This document shows, in pieces, positions 17,154 to 28,149 of a stretch of DNA of 64,000 nt; position 1 is the first letter of the stretch, and each line of letters begins with the position of its first letter. Origin of the DNA: Neobacillus soli NBRC 102451. Its GTDB lineage: Bacteria > Bacillota > Bacilli > Bacillales > Cytobacillaceae. The DNA is taken from NCBI RefSeq assembly GCF_001591665.1, contig NZ_BCVI01000006.1:231875-295874 (forward strand), read 5' to 3'. The notes beneath the pieces were generated by a model. It was not told where the DNA came from and did not search any database. It saw only the letters and a list, made by a program, of their open reading frames with translations. The translations under genes were made by a program, and so were the position numbers.

Positions 17154-19592
17154 TTATTCATTTACTTTGTCTGGTGCTGGCACTTTCCAAACCGTTGTTA
17201 TCTTTCCATTCTCCCCTTCATCAAAGATAAAAGATCCGTTAGAATAGCGGTCACTAAAGCGTATATCTGCTGTTATAAACGATTCTGTGGATCCTTTTTC
17301 TGTCTGGACAAAAATAACGTCCTGATCATTGGCTGCAACAAAGCCCGTGATCCGGTGTGGATTGGATTTTAACTCCCTTAAGATTACCACACCACGCTTG
17401 GCCCGCGTAGCTATTTCAAATTCCTTCAATTTCATCCTCTTCATTGCCCCGCGCTGCGTGGTAATCACGATTGATTCCTTACTGTCATTGCTAAGGAGTT
17501 TACCGCCAATCACAAAGTCGCCATCTTTTAAGTTAATCCCTTTTACACCAGCAGCACGCTGCCCAACAATACTAATTTCTTCTTCATGGAACCAGAGTGA
17601 ATAACCAAAGTTTGAGATGATGAAAACTTCCTTTGAACCATCTGTTAGATGGACATCAACGACTTGATCCTCATCTTTAAGATTAACCCCGACAAGTGGT
17701 TTAGAGTAGCGCTGTGCTTTATAAGCTTTTAGCTCCGTTTTCTTAACCATTCCATTTTTTGTAACAAAAACCAAGAAGGCTTCCGTTTCAAAATCCTTTA
17801 CAGGGATTGCTTGGATGATTTCTTCATCGCGTTCAATTGGAATGATATTCGCCACATGCTGGCCAAGATCCTTCCAGCGGATATCCGGCAGTTCATGAAC
17901 AGGGCAGAATAGATAATTTCCCTTATTTGTAAACAGGAGAAGTACATCCTTTGTATTCATATCGAGCTGTGCTAACAGACGATCAGATTCCTTCATTGCT
18001 GTGTCCTGACCATTGGATGCAGCAAACGAACGCTGACTAGTCCTTTTCACGTAACCTTGTTTCGTTACGGTGACAATCACATCTTCACTAGGGACCGTCA
18101 CTTCGAGATTTATTTTTAATTCTTCAATTTCAGCTTCAATCTTGGATCTGCGCTGATCAGCAAAGCGCTTTTTCACGTCTTTTAATTCTTTCTTTATAAC
18201 GGAGAAGAGCTTTTTCTCACTACCTAAAATGCTAGTCCACTCTTCAATTTTCTTCGCTAATTCTTCCGATTCCTGTCTTAACGCTGTAATATCAGTGTTT
18301 GTTAAGCGATAAAGCTGTAAAGAGACAATAGCTTCAGCCTGCGGCTCAGTAAACGCGAATTTAGCTATTAAATTGTTCTTAGCATCGCGTTTGTCCTTTG
18401 AAGCACGGATGGTGGCAATGACCTCATCAAGGATGGATAAAGCTTTCATTAATCCTTCAACAATGTGCTGGCGTTCCTTCGCTTTACTTAGCTCAAATTC
18501 CGTTCTTTTTGTCACCACTTCTTTTTGGTGCTCGATATAAGCATCAAGTAATTCACGAAGGCCCATTAATTTCGGACGCTTTTTATGGATGGCAACCATA
18601 TTAAAGTTGTAAGCCACTTGAAGATCACTATTTTTATATAAATAATTTAAGACACCTTCTGCATCGGCATCCTTTTTTAACTCAATGACAATTCTGAGCC
18701 CTGTTCTGTCCGTTTCATCACGGACCTCAGAAATTCCTTCAACTTTACGGTCGAGACGAAACTCATCCATTTTTCTGACGAGATTTGCTTTATTGACTTC
18801 ATATGGAATTTCCGTGATGACAATTTGCTGCTTCCCGCCCCGCAACTCTTCAATGTCTGCTTTGCTGCGAATAATGATTTTGCCTTTACCAGTTTCATAG
18901 GCTTTCTTAATGCCATCAATCCCTTGAATGATACCACCTGTCGGGAAATCTGGACCTTTGACGATTGTCATCAGTTCATCGACAGAGGCATCCGGGTTGT
19001 CCATTCTCATAATTACTCCTTCAATGGCTTCTCCCAGATGATGTGGTGGGATATCCGTAGCATAACCAGCAGAAATTCCCGTCGACCCGTTTACAAGCAG
19101 GTTCGGGAACATTGCTGGCAAAACTGTTGGTTCCTTCGATGTATCATCAAAGTTTGGAATAAATTCAACGGTATTTTTCTCGATATCTCGTAAAAGTTCT
19201 GCTGAAATCGCTGATAATCTGGCTTCTGTATAACGCATCGCAGCTGGCGGGTCACCATCGACGCTGCCGTTGTTACCGTGCATTTGGACGAGGACATTTC
19301 TAACCTTCCAGTCTTGACTCATTCGTACCATTGCCTCGTATACTGACGAATCACCATGCGGATGGTAGTTACCGATTACGTTACCGACGGTTTTAGCTGA
19401 TTTACGAAAGCCTTTATCAAAGGTATTTCCCTCGTAATGCATCGCATAAAGAATTCTTCGTTGGACTGGCTTTAATCCGTCACGAGCATCAGGAAGCGCA
19501 CGTTCTTGAATAATATACTTACTATATCTGCCAAAACGATCACCAATGACTTCTTCTAGAGGTAAGTCGCGGAATTTTTCATTTGCACTCAT
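17154..19592 (-). CDS. parC: DNA topoisomerase IV subunit A
   Basis: An 812-residue breakage-reunion subunit that unlinks replicated chromosomes. The catalytic tyrosine lies in [11 protein letters not shown] near residue 120. The quinolone-resistance region reads [14 protein letters not shown], with Ser and Glu at the usual positions, i.e. the sensitive wild-type pattern. The C-terminal third carries the six-bladed wrapping domain. It overlaps parE by 4 bp (ATGA), as in B. subtilis. Confidence 0.97.
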   Translation of the reverse strand: MSANEKFRDLPLEEVIGDRFGRYSKYIIQERALPDARDGLKPVQRRILYAMHYEGNTFDKGFRKSAKTVGNVIGNYHPHGDSSVYEAMVRMSQDWKVRNVLVQMHGNNGSVDGDPPAAMRYTEARLSAISAELLRDIEKNTVEFIPNFDDTSKEPTVLPAMFPNLLVNGSTGISAGYATDIPPHHLGEAIEGVIMRMDNPDASVDELMTIVKGPDFPTGGIIQGIDGIKKAYETGKGKIIIRSKADIEELRGGKQQIVITEIPYEVNKANLVRKMDEFRLDRKVEGISEVRDETDRTGLRIVIELKKDADAEGVLNYLYKNSDLQVAYNFNMVAIHKKRPKLMGLRELLDAYIEHQKEVVTKRTEFELSKAKERQHIVEGLMKALSILDEVIATIRASKDKRDAKNNLIAKFAFTEPQAEAIVSLQLYRLTNTDITALRQESEELAKKIEEWTSILGSEKKLFSVIKKELKDVKKRFADQRRSKIEAEIEELKINLEVTVPSEDVIVTVTKQGYVKRTSQRSFAASNGQDTAMKESDRLLAQLDMNTKDVLLLFTNKGNYLFCPVHELPDIRWKDLGQHVANIIPIERDEEIIQAIPVKDFETEAFLVFVTKNGMVKKTELKAYKAQRYSKPLVGVNLKDEDQVVDVHLTDGSKEVFIISNFGYSLWFHEEEISIVGQRAAGVKGINLKDGDFVIGGKLLSNDSKESIVITTQRGAMKRMKLKEFEIATRAKRGVVILRELKSNPHRITGFVAANDQDVIFVQTEKGSTESFITADIRFSDRYSNGSFIFDEGENGKITTVWKVPAPDKVNE

Positions 19593-21568
19593 CCTTCAGA
19601 ACCCTCCTCGGTGACTGTAATATTTTCATTTTCTAAAATAGTGTCATCCTCTTCTAAACCAAAGGCGACATTATTTTCAATCCACTTCCGGCGTGGTTCG
19701 ACCTTATCGCCCATCAGGGTGGTTACTCGACGTTCTGCCCTTGCCACATCATCGATTTTTACACGAATCAGCGTACGTGTTTCTGGATCCATGGTTGTAT
19801 CCCAAAGTTGGTCGGCGTTCATTTCGCCCAGTCCTTTATAGCGTTGGATGATATAGCCTCTGCCAACCTTATCGATTGCACCCTGCAAATCATCATCATT
19901 CCAAGAATACTCAATGACTTCTTTCTTCCCCGTCCCTTTGCTCACTTTATAAAGTGGCGGCAGGGCAATAAATACTTTTCCTGCTTCTAGTAGCGGTTTC
20001 ATATACCGATAAAAGAACGTTAGTAATAAGACCTGAATATGTGCTCCATCTGTATCGGCATCGGTCATAATCACGATTTTATCGTAGTTGATATCGTCGA
20101 CATTAAAATCTGTCCCGACTCCGCCGCCAATCGCATGGATAATCGTATTGATTTCTTCATTTTTAAAAATATCGGCCAGCTTGGCTTTTTCCGTGTTAAT
20201 TACTTTACCTCGTAGTGGCAGCACAGCTTGAAAGCGGCGGTCCCGCCCCTGTTTAGCAGAGCCGCCAGCAGAATCTCCCTCCACCAAATAAAGTTCATTT
20301 TTTTGTGGATTCCTTGATTGAGCCGGTGTAAGCTTCCCCGAAAGGACCGCATCAGAGCGTTTCCGCTTTTTCCCGCTTCGCGCGTCCTCCCGCGCTTTTC
20401 TAGCAGCCTCTCTTGCTTGATAGGCTTTTATCGATTTTTTAATGAGCAGCGAGCTAATATCAGGATTCTCCTCTAGAAAATAAGTGAGATGCTCGGAGAC
20501 AACCGCATCGACGGCTGATCTCGCCTCACTTGTTCCCAATTTACCTTTCGTTTGCCCTTCAAATTGGAGCATTTCTTCAGGGATTCTGACGGAGATAATC
20601 GCCGATAAACCTTCACGAATATCGGTGCCATCAAGGTTTTTATCTTTGTCTTTTAGGAAGGAAACCTTACGGGCATAGTCGTTAAATACCCTCGTCATCG
20701 CTGTTTTTGCCCCAGCTTCATGTGTACCGCCATCTCTTGTGCGGACATTGTTAACAAACGAGAGGACATTTTCTGAATAGCCATCATTAAATTGAAAGGC
20801 AAAATCCACTTCAATCCCATTTTGAGCACCTTCGAGACTGATTACAGGACTAAGGATATCCTTCTCTTCATTTAAATATTCAACAAACGCTTCAATGCCA
20901 TTTTCATAATGAAATGTTTCATGAAGGCTATTGCGGTCATCGATGATTTCAATTTTTAATCCTTTTAACAAGAAGGCCGACTCTCTTAACCTCTCACATA
21001 ATGTTTCAAAATTATAAGTGGTTACCGAAAAAATCGTTGGATCGGGTTTAAAATGAATCGTTGTTCCCGTTTGGTTGGTTTTGCCAATTTTTTCGAGTGT
21101 CGTTGCCGGTTTACCGCCATTTTCAAAGCGTTGTTCATAGACAAAACCATCTCTTTTAATGGTGACGATTAACAATTCAGATAAGGCGTTGACAACAGAA
21201 GCACCAACACCGTGCAAACCGCCGCTTGTTTTATAACCGCCCTGACCAAACTTTCCGCCAGCATGCAAAACCGTTAAAATGACCTCAGGTGTCGGTTTCC
21301 CCGTTTTATGCATGCCGGTCGGCATTCCGCGTCCTCTATCAATAACGCTAATTGAATTATCTTTGTGTATTTTTACAATGATGTGATCACCAAAGCCGCC
21401 AAGTGCTTCATCGACAGCGTTGTCGACAATCTCATAAACGAGATGGTGGAGACCGCGTGAGTCGGTACTGCCAATGTACATTCCTGGGCGCTTTCTAACC
21501 GCCTCAAGTCCTTCTAGTACCTGTATGGCATCATCATTATAATCAAATGCTTGCTGATTTCTTGCCAC
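19589..21568 (-). CDS. parE: DNA topoisomerase IV subunit B
   Basis: A 659-residue ATPase subunit. GHKL nucleotide-binding motifs are visible: [20 protein letters not shown] and [14 protein letters not shown] near residues 45-120; the TOPRIM acidic motifs EGDSAGG and DADTDGAH follow at about 430 and 505. It precedes parC with a 4-bp overlap, so translation is coupled. Quinolone-region residues look ordinary. Confidence 0.97.
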   Translation of the reverse strand: MARNQQAFDYNDDAIQVLEGLEAVRKRPGMYIGSTDSRGLHHLVYEIVDNAVDEALGGFGDHIIVKIHKDNSISVIDRGRGMPTGMHKTGKPTPEVILTVLHAGGKFGQGGYKTSGGLHGVGASVVNALSELLIVTIKRDGFVYEQRFENGGKPATTLEKIGKTNQTGTTIHFKPDPTIFSVTTYNFETLCERLRESAFLLKGLKIEIIDDRNSLHETFHYENGIEAFVEYLNEEKDILSPVISLEGAQNGIEVDFAFQFNDGYSENVLSFVNNVRTRDGGTHEAGAKTAMTRVFNDYARKVSFLKDKDKNLDGTDIREGLSAIISVRIPEEMLQFEGQTKGKLGTSEARSAVDAVVSEHLTYFLEENPDISSLLIKKSIKAYQAREAARKAREDARSGKKRKRSDAVLSGKLTPAQSRNPQKNELYLVEGDSAGGSAKQGRDRRFQAVLPLRGKVINTEKAKLADIFKNEEINTIIHAIGGGVGTDFNVDDINYDKIVIMTDADTDGAHIQVLLLTFFYRYMKPLLEAGKVFIALPPLYKVSKGTGKKEVIEYSWNDDDLQGAIDKVGRGYIIQRYKGLGEMNADQLWDTTMDPETRTLIRVKIDDVARAERRVTTLMGDKVEPRRKWIENNVAFGLEEDDTILENENITVTEEGSEG

Positions 21569-21820
21569 CTAAAATACCCCTTTCATTCCCTTCAAAAAGA
21601 AACATCCTTCTCATTGCTTTATGAACTATTTAATTTAATCATTCGTTTAAAAGAGTAATTAATCCTTTAAAAAAATAAAATGGAACTAATGTTTGCCGCT
21701 TTTATCTTATCACATATCTTGCGACATCTATGACTAATTGTAGCGATTTATTTCAATTTGGCAAATACGTAATTTGAAACAACCTATTTTTGTAATATTA
21801 TTCTCACGCTTTTTCAGAAA
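21569..21820. other. Intergenic region between parE and yneT
   Basis: AT-rich stretch expected to hold the parE promoter. I find no further gene, RNA or repeat in it. Confidence 0.4.
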
Positions 21821-21853
21821 AAAAAAGAAAAAAGCTGCTAATTATTAGCAACT
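21821..21853 (-). terminator. Terminator of yneT
   Basis: Read on the minus strand, AGTTGCTAATAATTAGCAGCT forms a stem with one G-U pair and is followed by a T-rich tract. Confidence 0.75.
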
Positions 21854-21869
21854 TTTAAAGTGAATATTT

Positions 21870-22283
21870 CTACTTGGTTAACGAATGTTCGACTTTAATA
21901 CAGCGGTCCATGACAACCGTATAACCCTTTTCCTTTAGGAAATCGTAAGCTTCCTGATTTTCGAGGCCAAGCTGTGCCCAAAAGACGTCGGCATCGATTT
22001 CATCAAATTCCTTCGCGACATCTAATAATTGCTCCGAACGGCGGAAAACATTGACAATGTCCACATGTCCGTTAATATCCTTTAAGGATGCTACCGCCTT
22101 CACACCAAGCGCCTCGTCGATGCTGGGATTAACAGGGATGATTTCATAGCCCGCTTTTTGCATGACTGCTGAAACTTGATAGGAAGTGCGGTCAGACTTA
22201 TTACTTAAACCGACGACAGCGATCCTTTTTGCCTTTTTTAGGATCGCACCAATTTCTTCGCGACTTGGATTTTCAATGGTCAT
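21870..22283 (-). CDS. yneT: CoA-binding protein YneT
   Basis: A 137-residue single-domain Rossmann protein of the CoA-binding family: KKAKRIAVVGLSNKSDRTSYQVS is the nucleotide loop, followed by IIPVNPS and VDIVNVFRR. The ATG at 22283 has AGGAGTGAGACGT upstream; the longer frame adds seven residues before that site. B. subtilis has yneT at the same place, next to parE and plsY. Probable role in binding CoA or a related nucleotide; no enzymatic residues are visible. Confidence 0.88.
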   Translation of the reverse strand: MTIENPSREEIGAILKKAKRIAVVGLSNKSDRTSYQVSAVMQKAGYEIIPVNPSIDEALGVKAVASLKDINGHVDIVNVFRRSEQLLDVAKEFDEIDADVFWAQLGLENQEAYDFLKEKGYTVVMDRCIKVEHSLTK

Positions 22284-22400
22284 ACGTCTCACTCCTAGGA
22301 TCATTTATCTTTAGTTTACCTATTCTTCCAAGAAAAACATAATAAAACGTCCTTAATAACTAAACTCCCGGTTTTTATTTAGAGCACACTAGAAACATTC

Positions 22401-23693
22401 TTAAACGGAAATGAGTTCAGGTTTAATTGCTGCCGTTTTTTTCGGAACAGAAATACAGAATCTTGCACCATCTCCGATATTATCGACGGAAACACTTCCG
22501 TTCATATTCTCGAGAATCATCTTCGTCATATAAAGCCCTAAACCGGTGCCGTGATTCCTTGTCGTAAAATAGGGTTCAAATACCTTATTCAACAGTGCCG
22601 GCTCAATTCCACCAGCATTATCGGTGAATTCGGCTGTTGTATATTCTCCTTTTTCGACTATTTTAATGATCATTTTTCGGTCTTTTACATCTTTTTGAAT
22701 AAAAGCATCCCTAGCATTGGTCAATATATTTAGCACAACCTGGCTATATTCATTTGGAAATCCATAGGCCATTTGTTGACCCCTGTAGACGAATTCCACC
22801 GCAATCGCATGGTTTTTTAAGCTGGACGAAAAAATAGACAAGGCATCTTCAATCGAATTTCCAACAGAAAAGGGGCTTTTTTCTTTGTTTGGTTTATAGA
22901 ATTTTCGAAAATCGTTAATTGTCCGCGACATATGCTTGATTTGTATCATACTTTCTTTTGTAAAACGGTCAATATATTGGTCGTCAATTTCCCCAAACTC
23001 TAGTGCTTCACTTACATCCTGTATTAAAAGAGATAAACTGTTTAACGGTTGACGCCATTGATGGCCAATACTTGCTATCATTTCTCCCATGGCAGCAAGT
23101 CTGGAATGCTGTATTAAAATATGGTCCTTCTCCCTGTTTTTTGTTACTTCTTCCTTAATTCGTTTTTCTAATTTCCAATTCAAGGACTCAACATATTGCT
23201 TGCCGGCTTTGATTAATAACTCCTGTTGCTTTCGTTCGGTTATATCGTTTATGGAACCAGCGTAACCATACATTTTTCCTTTCTTATCAAATAAAGGGAG
23301 CATGGAAAATTCAACAATTTTTGTTTTTAAATCCTTCGTAATAAAGTAAAACTCACCATTTAGCAATTTGGCATGAATTTGACTATTGATCCCTCTAACT
23401 TCACCCTCCTTTAAAAACTCTAAAATGTATTTACCAAGAGACTCTTGGACTTCAAACCCCGTTATCTTTTCCCACGAATTATTCACATATAATATTTTTC
23501 CATCCTGATCAAGTTGAAAAATAATTTCGCGAATATTGCTGACAACTGCTTCATACTTTTCTGCTAAATCTCGATAGCTCACTTCACTTTCCTTTAGCTT
23601 CTTCATAAGCACACTTCCCTTATAAATGGATTGGGAAATTACAAAAACAAGATAACCAGTAACAAAGGTTAAGGAAATATACAAGAAAACCAC
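22401..23693 (-). CDS. PAS-domain sensor histidine kinase (orphan)
   Basis: A 430-residue kinase with one N-terminal membrane helix (about 3-23), a coiled segment, a PAS domain (about 48-155, with a PAC-type YAGSINDITERK end), a HisKA helix with the phospho-acceptor His in SIGHQWRQPLN, and an HATPase with N box NILTNARDAF, G1 DNAGGIEP and G2 GTGLGLYM. The GTG start has AAGGTGG 5 nt upstream. No response regulator is adjacent, so it is an orphan; in spore formers such kinases often feed Spo0F, but that is not shown here. The HQWRQPLN H-box belongs to the HisKA subgroup common in orphan kinases. Confidence 0.88.
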   Translation of the reverse strand: MVFLYISLTFVTGYLVFVISQSIYKGSVLMKKLKESEVSYRDLAEKYEAVVSNIREIIFQLDQDGKILYVNNSWEKITGFEVQESLGKYILEFLKEGEVRGINSQIHAKLLNGEFYFITKDLKTKIVEFSMLPLFDKKGKMYGYAGSINDITERKQQELLIKAGKQYVESLNWKLEKRIKEEVTKNREKDHILIQHSRLAAMGEMIASIGHQWRQPLNSLSLLIQDVSEALEFGEIDDQYIDRFTKESMIQIKHMSRTINDFRKFYKPNKEKSPFSVGNSIEDALSIFSSSLKNHAIAVEFVYRGQQMAYGFPNEYSQVVLNILTNARDAFIQKDVKDRKMIIKIVEKGEYTTAEFTDNAGGIEPALLNKVFEPYFTTRNHGTGLGLYMTKMILENMNGSVSVDNIGDGARFCISVPKKTAAIKPELISV

Positions 23694-23899
23694 TTAAACC
23701 ACCTTCTTAACAATCTTCGTGGTATATCGTTTCACAATTACGGTCTTTACCTTTTGAATGACTTGTGTGATTGATTTTATCTAAATTATATTTGCTCCAT
23801 CCATGGCTTTCAATAAATTAACAAATCGTTTGAAAATTCTCCATATTTTTGTAATAAATTTGACTTTATTTGTTCTTAGTTTTGACGAAAAAGAAAAGC

Positions 23900-23934
23900 G
23901 AAGCAAAAACAAAGGACCAGCAGATTGCCGGTCC
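23900..23934 (-). terminator. Terminator of the GH18 gene
   Basis: GGACCAGCA and TGCCGGTCC pair with one mismatch; on the minus strand TTTGTTTTTG follows. Confidence 0.75.
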
Positions 23935-23943
23935 TCGATCTAC

Positions 23944-25683
23944 TTATTTTTTTGTCACGGCCCTACCTGAGTTTAAATCCAACGCCGTCCAGGCTGTTTG
24001 ATCACCAAAAAATCTTGACCACGTTCCAATTCCAGCTAATTGATATTTTGATGCAAGGTCTGCCCGTTTCTTTAATGAAAATTCATCCTCAATCCATATT
24101 CGATAGGTGGCTTTTTCATTGGCAGAAAAAAATTCAGCATAATTCTGACCGCTTTCCTTGTCATAAGTAGGTTTTAGCCTTTTTTCGGTTAGCCATTCTT
24201 TCACCCGATCCATGGCAAGCGCCTTAGCGGTCACCTTCGTCGAGCCATCGCTATTTGTTTGTTCCTTCCAAAGCCTTGCGTACAAAGGAACACCAAGGAT
24301 TAACCGTTCGTTTGGAACCTCTGTAAGCAAATTTTCCAGATTTCTCTCGACCCACGGCAAGCTTGCAACACTTCCTGCACCAGAAGCAGCACCTGTATGT
24401 TCATCATAGGCCATGACAATGAGGTAATCAGCTATTTGTGCCAGTTTGGTCCGTTCATAGAAAGAAGACCAGTTGTTGTTATCTCCTGCGGAAAAAGTAA
24501 TATCCATCGTGATTACTAAGCTGGCATTATGCAAATAGGGGGCCGCTTCTCTCATGAATTGCGTAACAAGTGGTCCATCTTCTTGATTTACATTTTCGAT
24601 ATCAAAGTTAATTCCCTGCAATTGATACATTTGGCTAAAATGCAGCAATTGCCGAATAATATTTTTTCTAGTATCAAAATCTTTTAAGGCATCATGAGTT
24701 AGCAATGGATCAAATGAATTAGAAAACACTCCCCAGACTTGATAGCCTTTTGATTGTGCCCATTTACTATAATCGAGCGATGCAAGGTCCTTAATCGAGC
24801 CATCGCTGCCGGCAAGAGAGAACCATGTTGGCGACACAACATTTACGCCGGCCATAGTTGATATTTTGGAAGAATCAGGGTTTTTGTTATAAACGGCTTC
24901 CCATGTTAATTGAATCGATCCGTTTATTTTTGGCATCTTAAATGATTTGGTTTCGCGGGTAATCTTAATTTTTACGGCTTCATCCTTATGAACATAGTCT
25001 TTTTTGATATAGCCGCTTATCCCATTTGCTTTCCGGACAAGATAAAATCCATCCTTTTGAGCTTCGATTGTCACAGCTTCTTTTTTGCCTGTTCGCGCAA
25101 CATATGGAGCTTGCCATGTGGGCTCTGTTCGCAGCCTAAGCTTTTCTTCGTTAACATCCTTTTCGGTTATCCGCCCCTTCGCATATTCCTCGCCATCCTT
25201 TTGAATCCAGATGGCATTACTTTCAGCCATCCGTTTATATTGAATTGGGTAAAAGGAGAGCAGTGGGTCCAGAGCAACAAAGATTTCTCCATCTTTCGAG
25301 ATGATTGGTGACAGCTGCAGTTTTACTGCCTTTTGATTGACAAAATAGGTCAATGAATCGGTTGGCAGTTGGACAACCTTATCTTTGGTAGTAATGATAA
25401 CCGATTTAGACTTTTCGTCGTAAGTGATCGTGCTGTCAATTTGTTGTTTCAAAAATGATAGAGGAACAAACAATTTTTTTCCCTCGAATAGGGCATTCCC
25501 TTGCTGACTGCCTTTAAAAAGAATCGGGTTTTTGCCTTGAAAATATACTTTTTTATCCGTTGATGCAAAAGGATATAAAAATAGAAGAATGGAAGATAAA
25601 ATGAGTAATAATGCACAAAATATTCCCCCAAAAATCCACTTCGTTGAGATTTTTTTATTGCTATGGTATTCAATACGTGCCAT
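23944..25683 (-). CDS. Membrane-anchored GH18 glycoside hydrolase with stalk and SH3 domains
   Basis: A 579-residue exported protein. In order: signal anchor at about 17-40; copper-amine-oxidase-like N-terminal repeats (about 48-160, FVPLSFLKQQIDSTITYDEKS pattern); a bacterial SH3 domain (about 175-235, with GISGYIKKDYV); and a GH18 barrel (about 250-570). The GH18 core motif reads LQGINFDIENV, retaining the acidic FD-x-E pair expected to act on N-acetylglucosamine linkages. The family includes spore cortex and peptidoglycan hydrolases such as YaaH and YdhD, so it probably acts on peptidoglycan outside the membrane. Monocistronic with its own terminator. Confidence 0.85.
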   Translation of the reverse strand: MARIEYHSNKKISTKWIFGGIFCALLLILSSILLFLYPFASTDKKVYFQGKNPILFKGSQQGNALFEGKKLFVPLSFLKQQIDSTITYDEKSKSVIITTKDKVVQLPTDSLTYFVNQKAVKLQLSPIISKDGEIFVALDPLLSFYPIQYKRMAESNAIWIQKDGEEYAKGRITEKDVNEEKLRLRTEPTWQAPYVARTGKKEAVTIEAQKDGFYLVRKANGISGYIKKDYVHKDEAVKIKITRETKSFKMPKINGSIQLTWEAVYNKNPDSSKISTMAGVNVVSPTWFSLAGSDGSIKDLASLDYSKWAQSKGYQVWGVFSNSFDPLLTHDALKDFDTRKNIIRQLLHFSQMYQLQGINFDIENVNQEDGPLVTQFMREAAPYLHNASLVITMDITFSAGDNNNWSSFYERTKLAQIADYLIVMAYDEHTGAASGAGSVASLPWVERNLENLLTEVPNERLILGVPLYARLWKEQTNSDGSTKVTAKALAMDRVKEWLTEKRLKPTYDKESGQNYAEFFSANEKATYRIWIEDEFSLKKRADLASKYQLAGIGTWSRFFGDQTAWTALDLNSGRAVTKK

Positions 25684-25864
25684 GAATCCGTTCCCCCTCC
25701 ATTCTATCGTAAAGTATCTTATTGGAATTGAGAAGGTATTTTTACAATCTTGTAGTCACTTAACCCTTTCCCATTTTAAAAAGATTGAATAAAGCATTAG
25801 TGTTTTTTCGCAAATACATGGTAAAATAGGAGAACTGGATCTTTTTATTAAAGGGGAAATTATT

Positions 25865-26449
25865 ATGTTTCAAATTATTTTAGTCTTGATCCTTGCCTAT
25901 TTGCTTGGTTCCATCCCATCCGGCTTAGTTATCGGAAAGGTTTTTTATAAAACGGATATTCGCGAGCATGGGAGTGGAAATTTAGGCGGAACCAATACCT
26001 TTCGTACACTTGGTGTCAAAGCGGGGCTGGCGGTTACGATGGCAGATATCCTGAAAGGGACATTGGCAGCTTCACTGCCCATCCTCTTCAATATGGATAT
26101 GAATCCGTTGTTGGCTGGAATTTTCGCAGTTATTGGACATACTTATCCAATCTTTGCCGGTTTTCGCGGTGGGAAAGCCGTTGCGACTTCAGGCGGTGTC
26201 GTGCTGCTCTGTGCACCATTTATGTTTCTGACTGTCCTCGTCATCTTTTTTATAAGTCTTTACATAACAAAATATGTATCCTTATCCTCCATGCTCGCCG
26301 GCGTCTGTGCCGTTATTTATGCTATTATTATTCGCGATCTCCCCCTGCTGATTGTAGTCGCCTTACTAGCGTCTTTTGTAATTTACCGGCATCGGGCAAA
26401 TATTAAAAGAATTATTAATAAAACAGAACCTAAAATCAAATGGCTTTAA
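25865..26449 (+). CDS. plsY: Acyl-phosphate:glycerol-3-phosphate acyltransferase PlsY
   Basis: A 194-residue integral membrane enzyme making lysophosphatidic acid, the first step of phospholipid synthesis. Conserved motifs are present: [11 protein letters not shown], the [13 protein letters not shown] glycine-rich loop (substrate site) and [18 protein letters not shown]. Five membrane segments are predicted. AGGGGAAATTATT precedes the ATG. In B. subtilis (yneS) it also lies beside yneT and parE, on the opposite strand as here. Confidence 0.96.
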   Translation: MFQIILVLILAYLLGSIPSGLVIGKVFYKTDIREHGSGNLGGTNTFRTLGVKAGLAVTMADILKGTLAASLPILFNMDMNPLLAGIFAVIGHTYPIFAGFRGGKAVATSGGVVLLCAPFMFLTVLVIFFISLYITKYVSLSSMLAGVCAVIYAIIIRDLPLLIVVALLASFVIYRHRANIKRIINKTEPKIKWL

Positions 26450-26568
26450 AGGACCTATCGGTTCTTCTGCATTCCAGGTTCTAGAAGAAATGCACATAAA
26501 TATAGTATAGTATTCTAGACAAGCATAAAATAATTTTGCTTGATCCTTTGAATCCATTAGGAGATTTT

Positions 26569-27726
26569 ATGAAAAAGAAAGTCATTATGCCTTCTATTCT
26601 AATTATAATTGTTTGTATCGTGTTGGCTTCTGTTATCCTAATTCAGCAGCAACAGAGTGCAAATAACGGTAAGAGTGATAACGTTTATTCTACGAAAAAT
26701 CATAAACAACGTCCATCATTGAATGTGAATCGACAGATGACAGAAAAAATAACGATAGGCGCCATAGGCGACATATTAATTCATGATGTGGTCTATCAAG
26801 ATGCTTTTAACGGTACCAAATATACCTTTGAACCTATGTTAGAAAATGTGAAAACTTTATTAGAAAAACCAGACCTTCTGACGGCTAATCAAGAAAGCAT
26901 GTTAGGGGGCCTAGAACTAGGGCTTTCCGGTTATCCAACGTTCAATAGCCCGCACGAGGTTGCGGATGCTCTTGTTCATGCAGGAGTCGATATTGTCTCA
27001 ACCGCTAATAATCATACCTTAGACAAGGGCGAAAAAGGAATCAAATCGGAAGCATCATATTTAGATCATATTGGTTTACCGCATGTAGGAAGCTTCCTTA
27101 ACGGAAAAGACCGCCAACAGTTGCGGATTTTGAATAAAAATGGCATCAAGATTGCCTTTCTCTCCTATACTTACGGAACGAACGGAATTCCTGTTCCAAA
27201 TGGGAAGGATTTTCTCGTCAACCTCATTGATCGTGAAAGCATGAAAGATGAAATTCATCGGGCAAAAAAAGAAGCGGATGTAGTCGTCATGAGCATCCAT
27301 TGGGGAATCGAATACCAGCGTATCCCGACAACAGAGCAAAAGGACTTAGCTAGCTTTTTGGCAAATGAAGGAGCCGACATTATCTTTGGTTCACATCCGC
27401 ATGTTTTGCAGCCGATGGAATGGATTAATACAGCTGATGGCAGGAAAACATTTGTCATTTATTCTTTAGGGAATTTTATTTCCGCCCAATATAATGATTA
27501 TAAGGACATCGGCGGAATGGCGACAATTGATATTACCAAGCATTTATCCGAAAAAGGTAATTCGATTGAGTTTTCCAACCCAGTCTTTTACCCAACCTAT
27601 GTTACAAATCACAAGTATCATCAGTTCCGGGTTGTCCCATTAGAAAATGCTGGAGCATTCGGGCTTAAAAATGCCGATGCTAAGTATAAGGAAATACAAG
27701 CACATATGACACAATGGCTCCGCTAA
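26569..27726 (+). CDS. CapA-family poly-gamma-glutamate synthesis-like protein
   Basis: A 385-residue protein with an N-terminal signal anchor (about 5-25) and a calcineurin-like metallophosphoesterase fold of the PGA_cap family: GAIGDILIHD, TANQES, STANNHTLDKGEKG, SIHWGIEY and GSHPHVLQPME hold the metal ligands. The start is the ATG with TTAGGAG upstream, not the earlier in-frame one. CapA proteins belong to poly-gamma-glutamate capsule machinery, but capB and capC are absent here, so it is likely a stand-alone wall enzyme. B. subtilis has yneR (a HesB-like gene) at this place instead. Confidence 0.85.
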   Translation: MKKKVIMPSILIIIVCIVLASVILIQQQQSANNGKSDNVYSTKNHKQRPSLNVNRQMTEKITIGAIGDILIHDVVYQDAFNGTKYTFEPMLENVKTLLEKPDLLTANQESMLGGLELGLSGYPTFNSPHEVADALVHAGVDIVSTANNHTLDKGEKGIKSEASYLDHIGLPHVGSFLNGKDRQQLRILNKNGIKIAFLSYTYGTNGIPVPNGKDFLVNLIDRESMKDEIHRAKKEADVVVMSIHWGIEYQRIPTTEQKDLASFLANEGADIIFGSHPHVLQPMEWINTADGRKTFVIYSLGNFISAQYNDYKDIGGMATIDITKHLSEKGNSIEFSNPVFYPTYVTNHKYHQFRVVPLENAGAFGLKNADAKYKEIQAHMTQWLR

Positions 27727-27749
27727 CATGGGGCTTTTTTTTGCTTTTA

Positions 27750-27791
27750 TAAAAAGAAAGACTTGAAAAAATGATTATTTTTCAAGTCTTT
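27750..27791 (-). terminator. Hairpin overlapping the yneQ 3' end
   Basis: AAAGACTTGAAAAA and TTTTTCAAGTCTTT form a perfect 14-bp stem; the minus strand continues TCTTTTTA. It includes the last codons and stop of yneQ and separates it from the convergent capA-like gene. Confidence 0.75.
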
Positions 27792-28092
27792 CAGTCTTAT
27801 TTTCCCAAATGTGTTCGATTAAGCCTTCCTTCTGTAAAATCTCCTTTTGCCTTTCGCCAATCAAGTCAAAATGGGAATAGCCATCCTTTCTATGATGAAT
27901 CCATTCCTTTTTTAACCCGTGTTTTTTACCCCAATCGGCTAATTTTTCAAGGTCAAGGCATCCGACTTTAGTTACTGTATTGCATCCGGGAAAGCGGTCA
28001 TCGAGCCAATAATGTGTTAAAAAGGCCAGTTCGCCGCCATCAATCTTTCTTTTCCAGTCGATAATTTCCCATCTTTTTATTCCAAATGCCAC
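27775..28092 (-). CDS. yneQ: YneQ-like conserved protein
   Basis: A 105-residue cytoplasmic protein. The core AFGIKRWEIIDWKRKI... GELAFLTHYWLDDRFPGCNTVTKVGC resembles B. subtilis YneQ, whose function is unknown; the conserved His, Asp and two Cys could bind metal. The GTG at 28092 follows CTGGAG and matches the usual start; the longer frame adds six residues. In B. subtilis yneQ also follows yneP, so the order is conserved. Confidence 0.78.
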   Translation of the reverse strand: MAFGIKRWEIIDWKRKIDGGELAFLTHYWLDDRFPGCNTVTKVGCLDLEKLADWGKKHGLKKEWIHHRKDGYSHFDLIGERQKEILQKEGLIEHIWENKTERLEK

Positions 28093-28149
28093 CGAATCAC
28101 TCCAGTCCACTAGTCAATCTAGTACATTTATAAGAGGTACCTCTTTGGA

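Noticed and set aside
18825..19193. A 122-codon frame antisense to parC
   Set aside because: Shadow of the conserved topoisomerase gene in another frame; no ribosome binding site.
28132..28143. Short palindrome AGAGGTACCTCT between yneQ and yneP
   Set aside because: Only 12 bp with no loop or T tract; too short to call as a terminator or operator.
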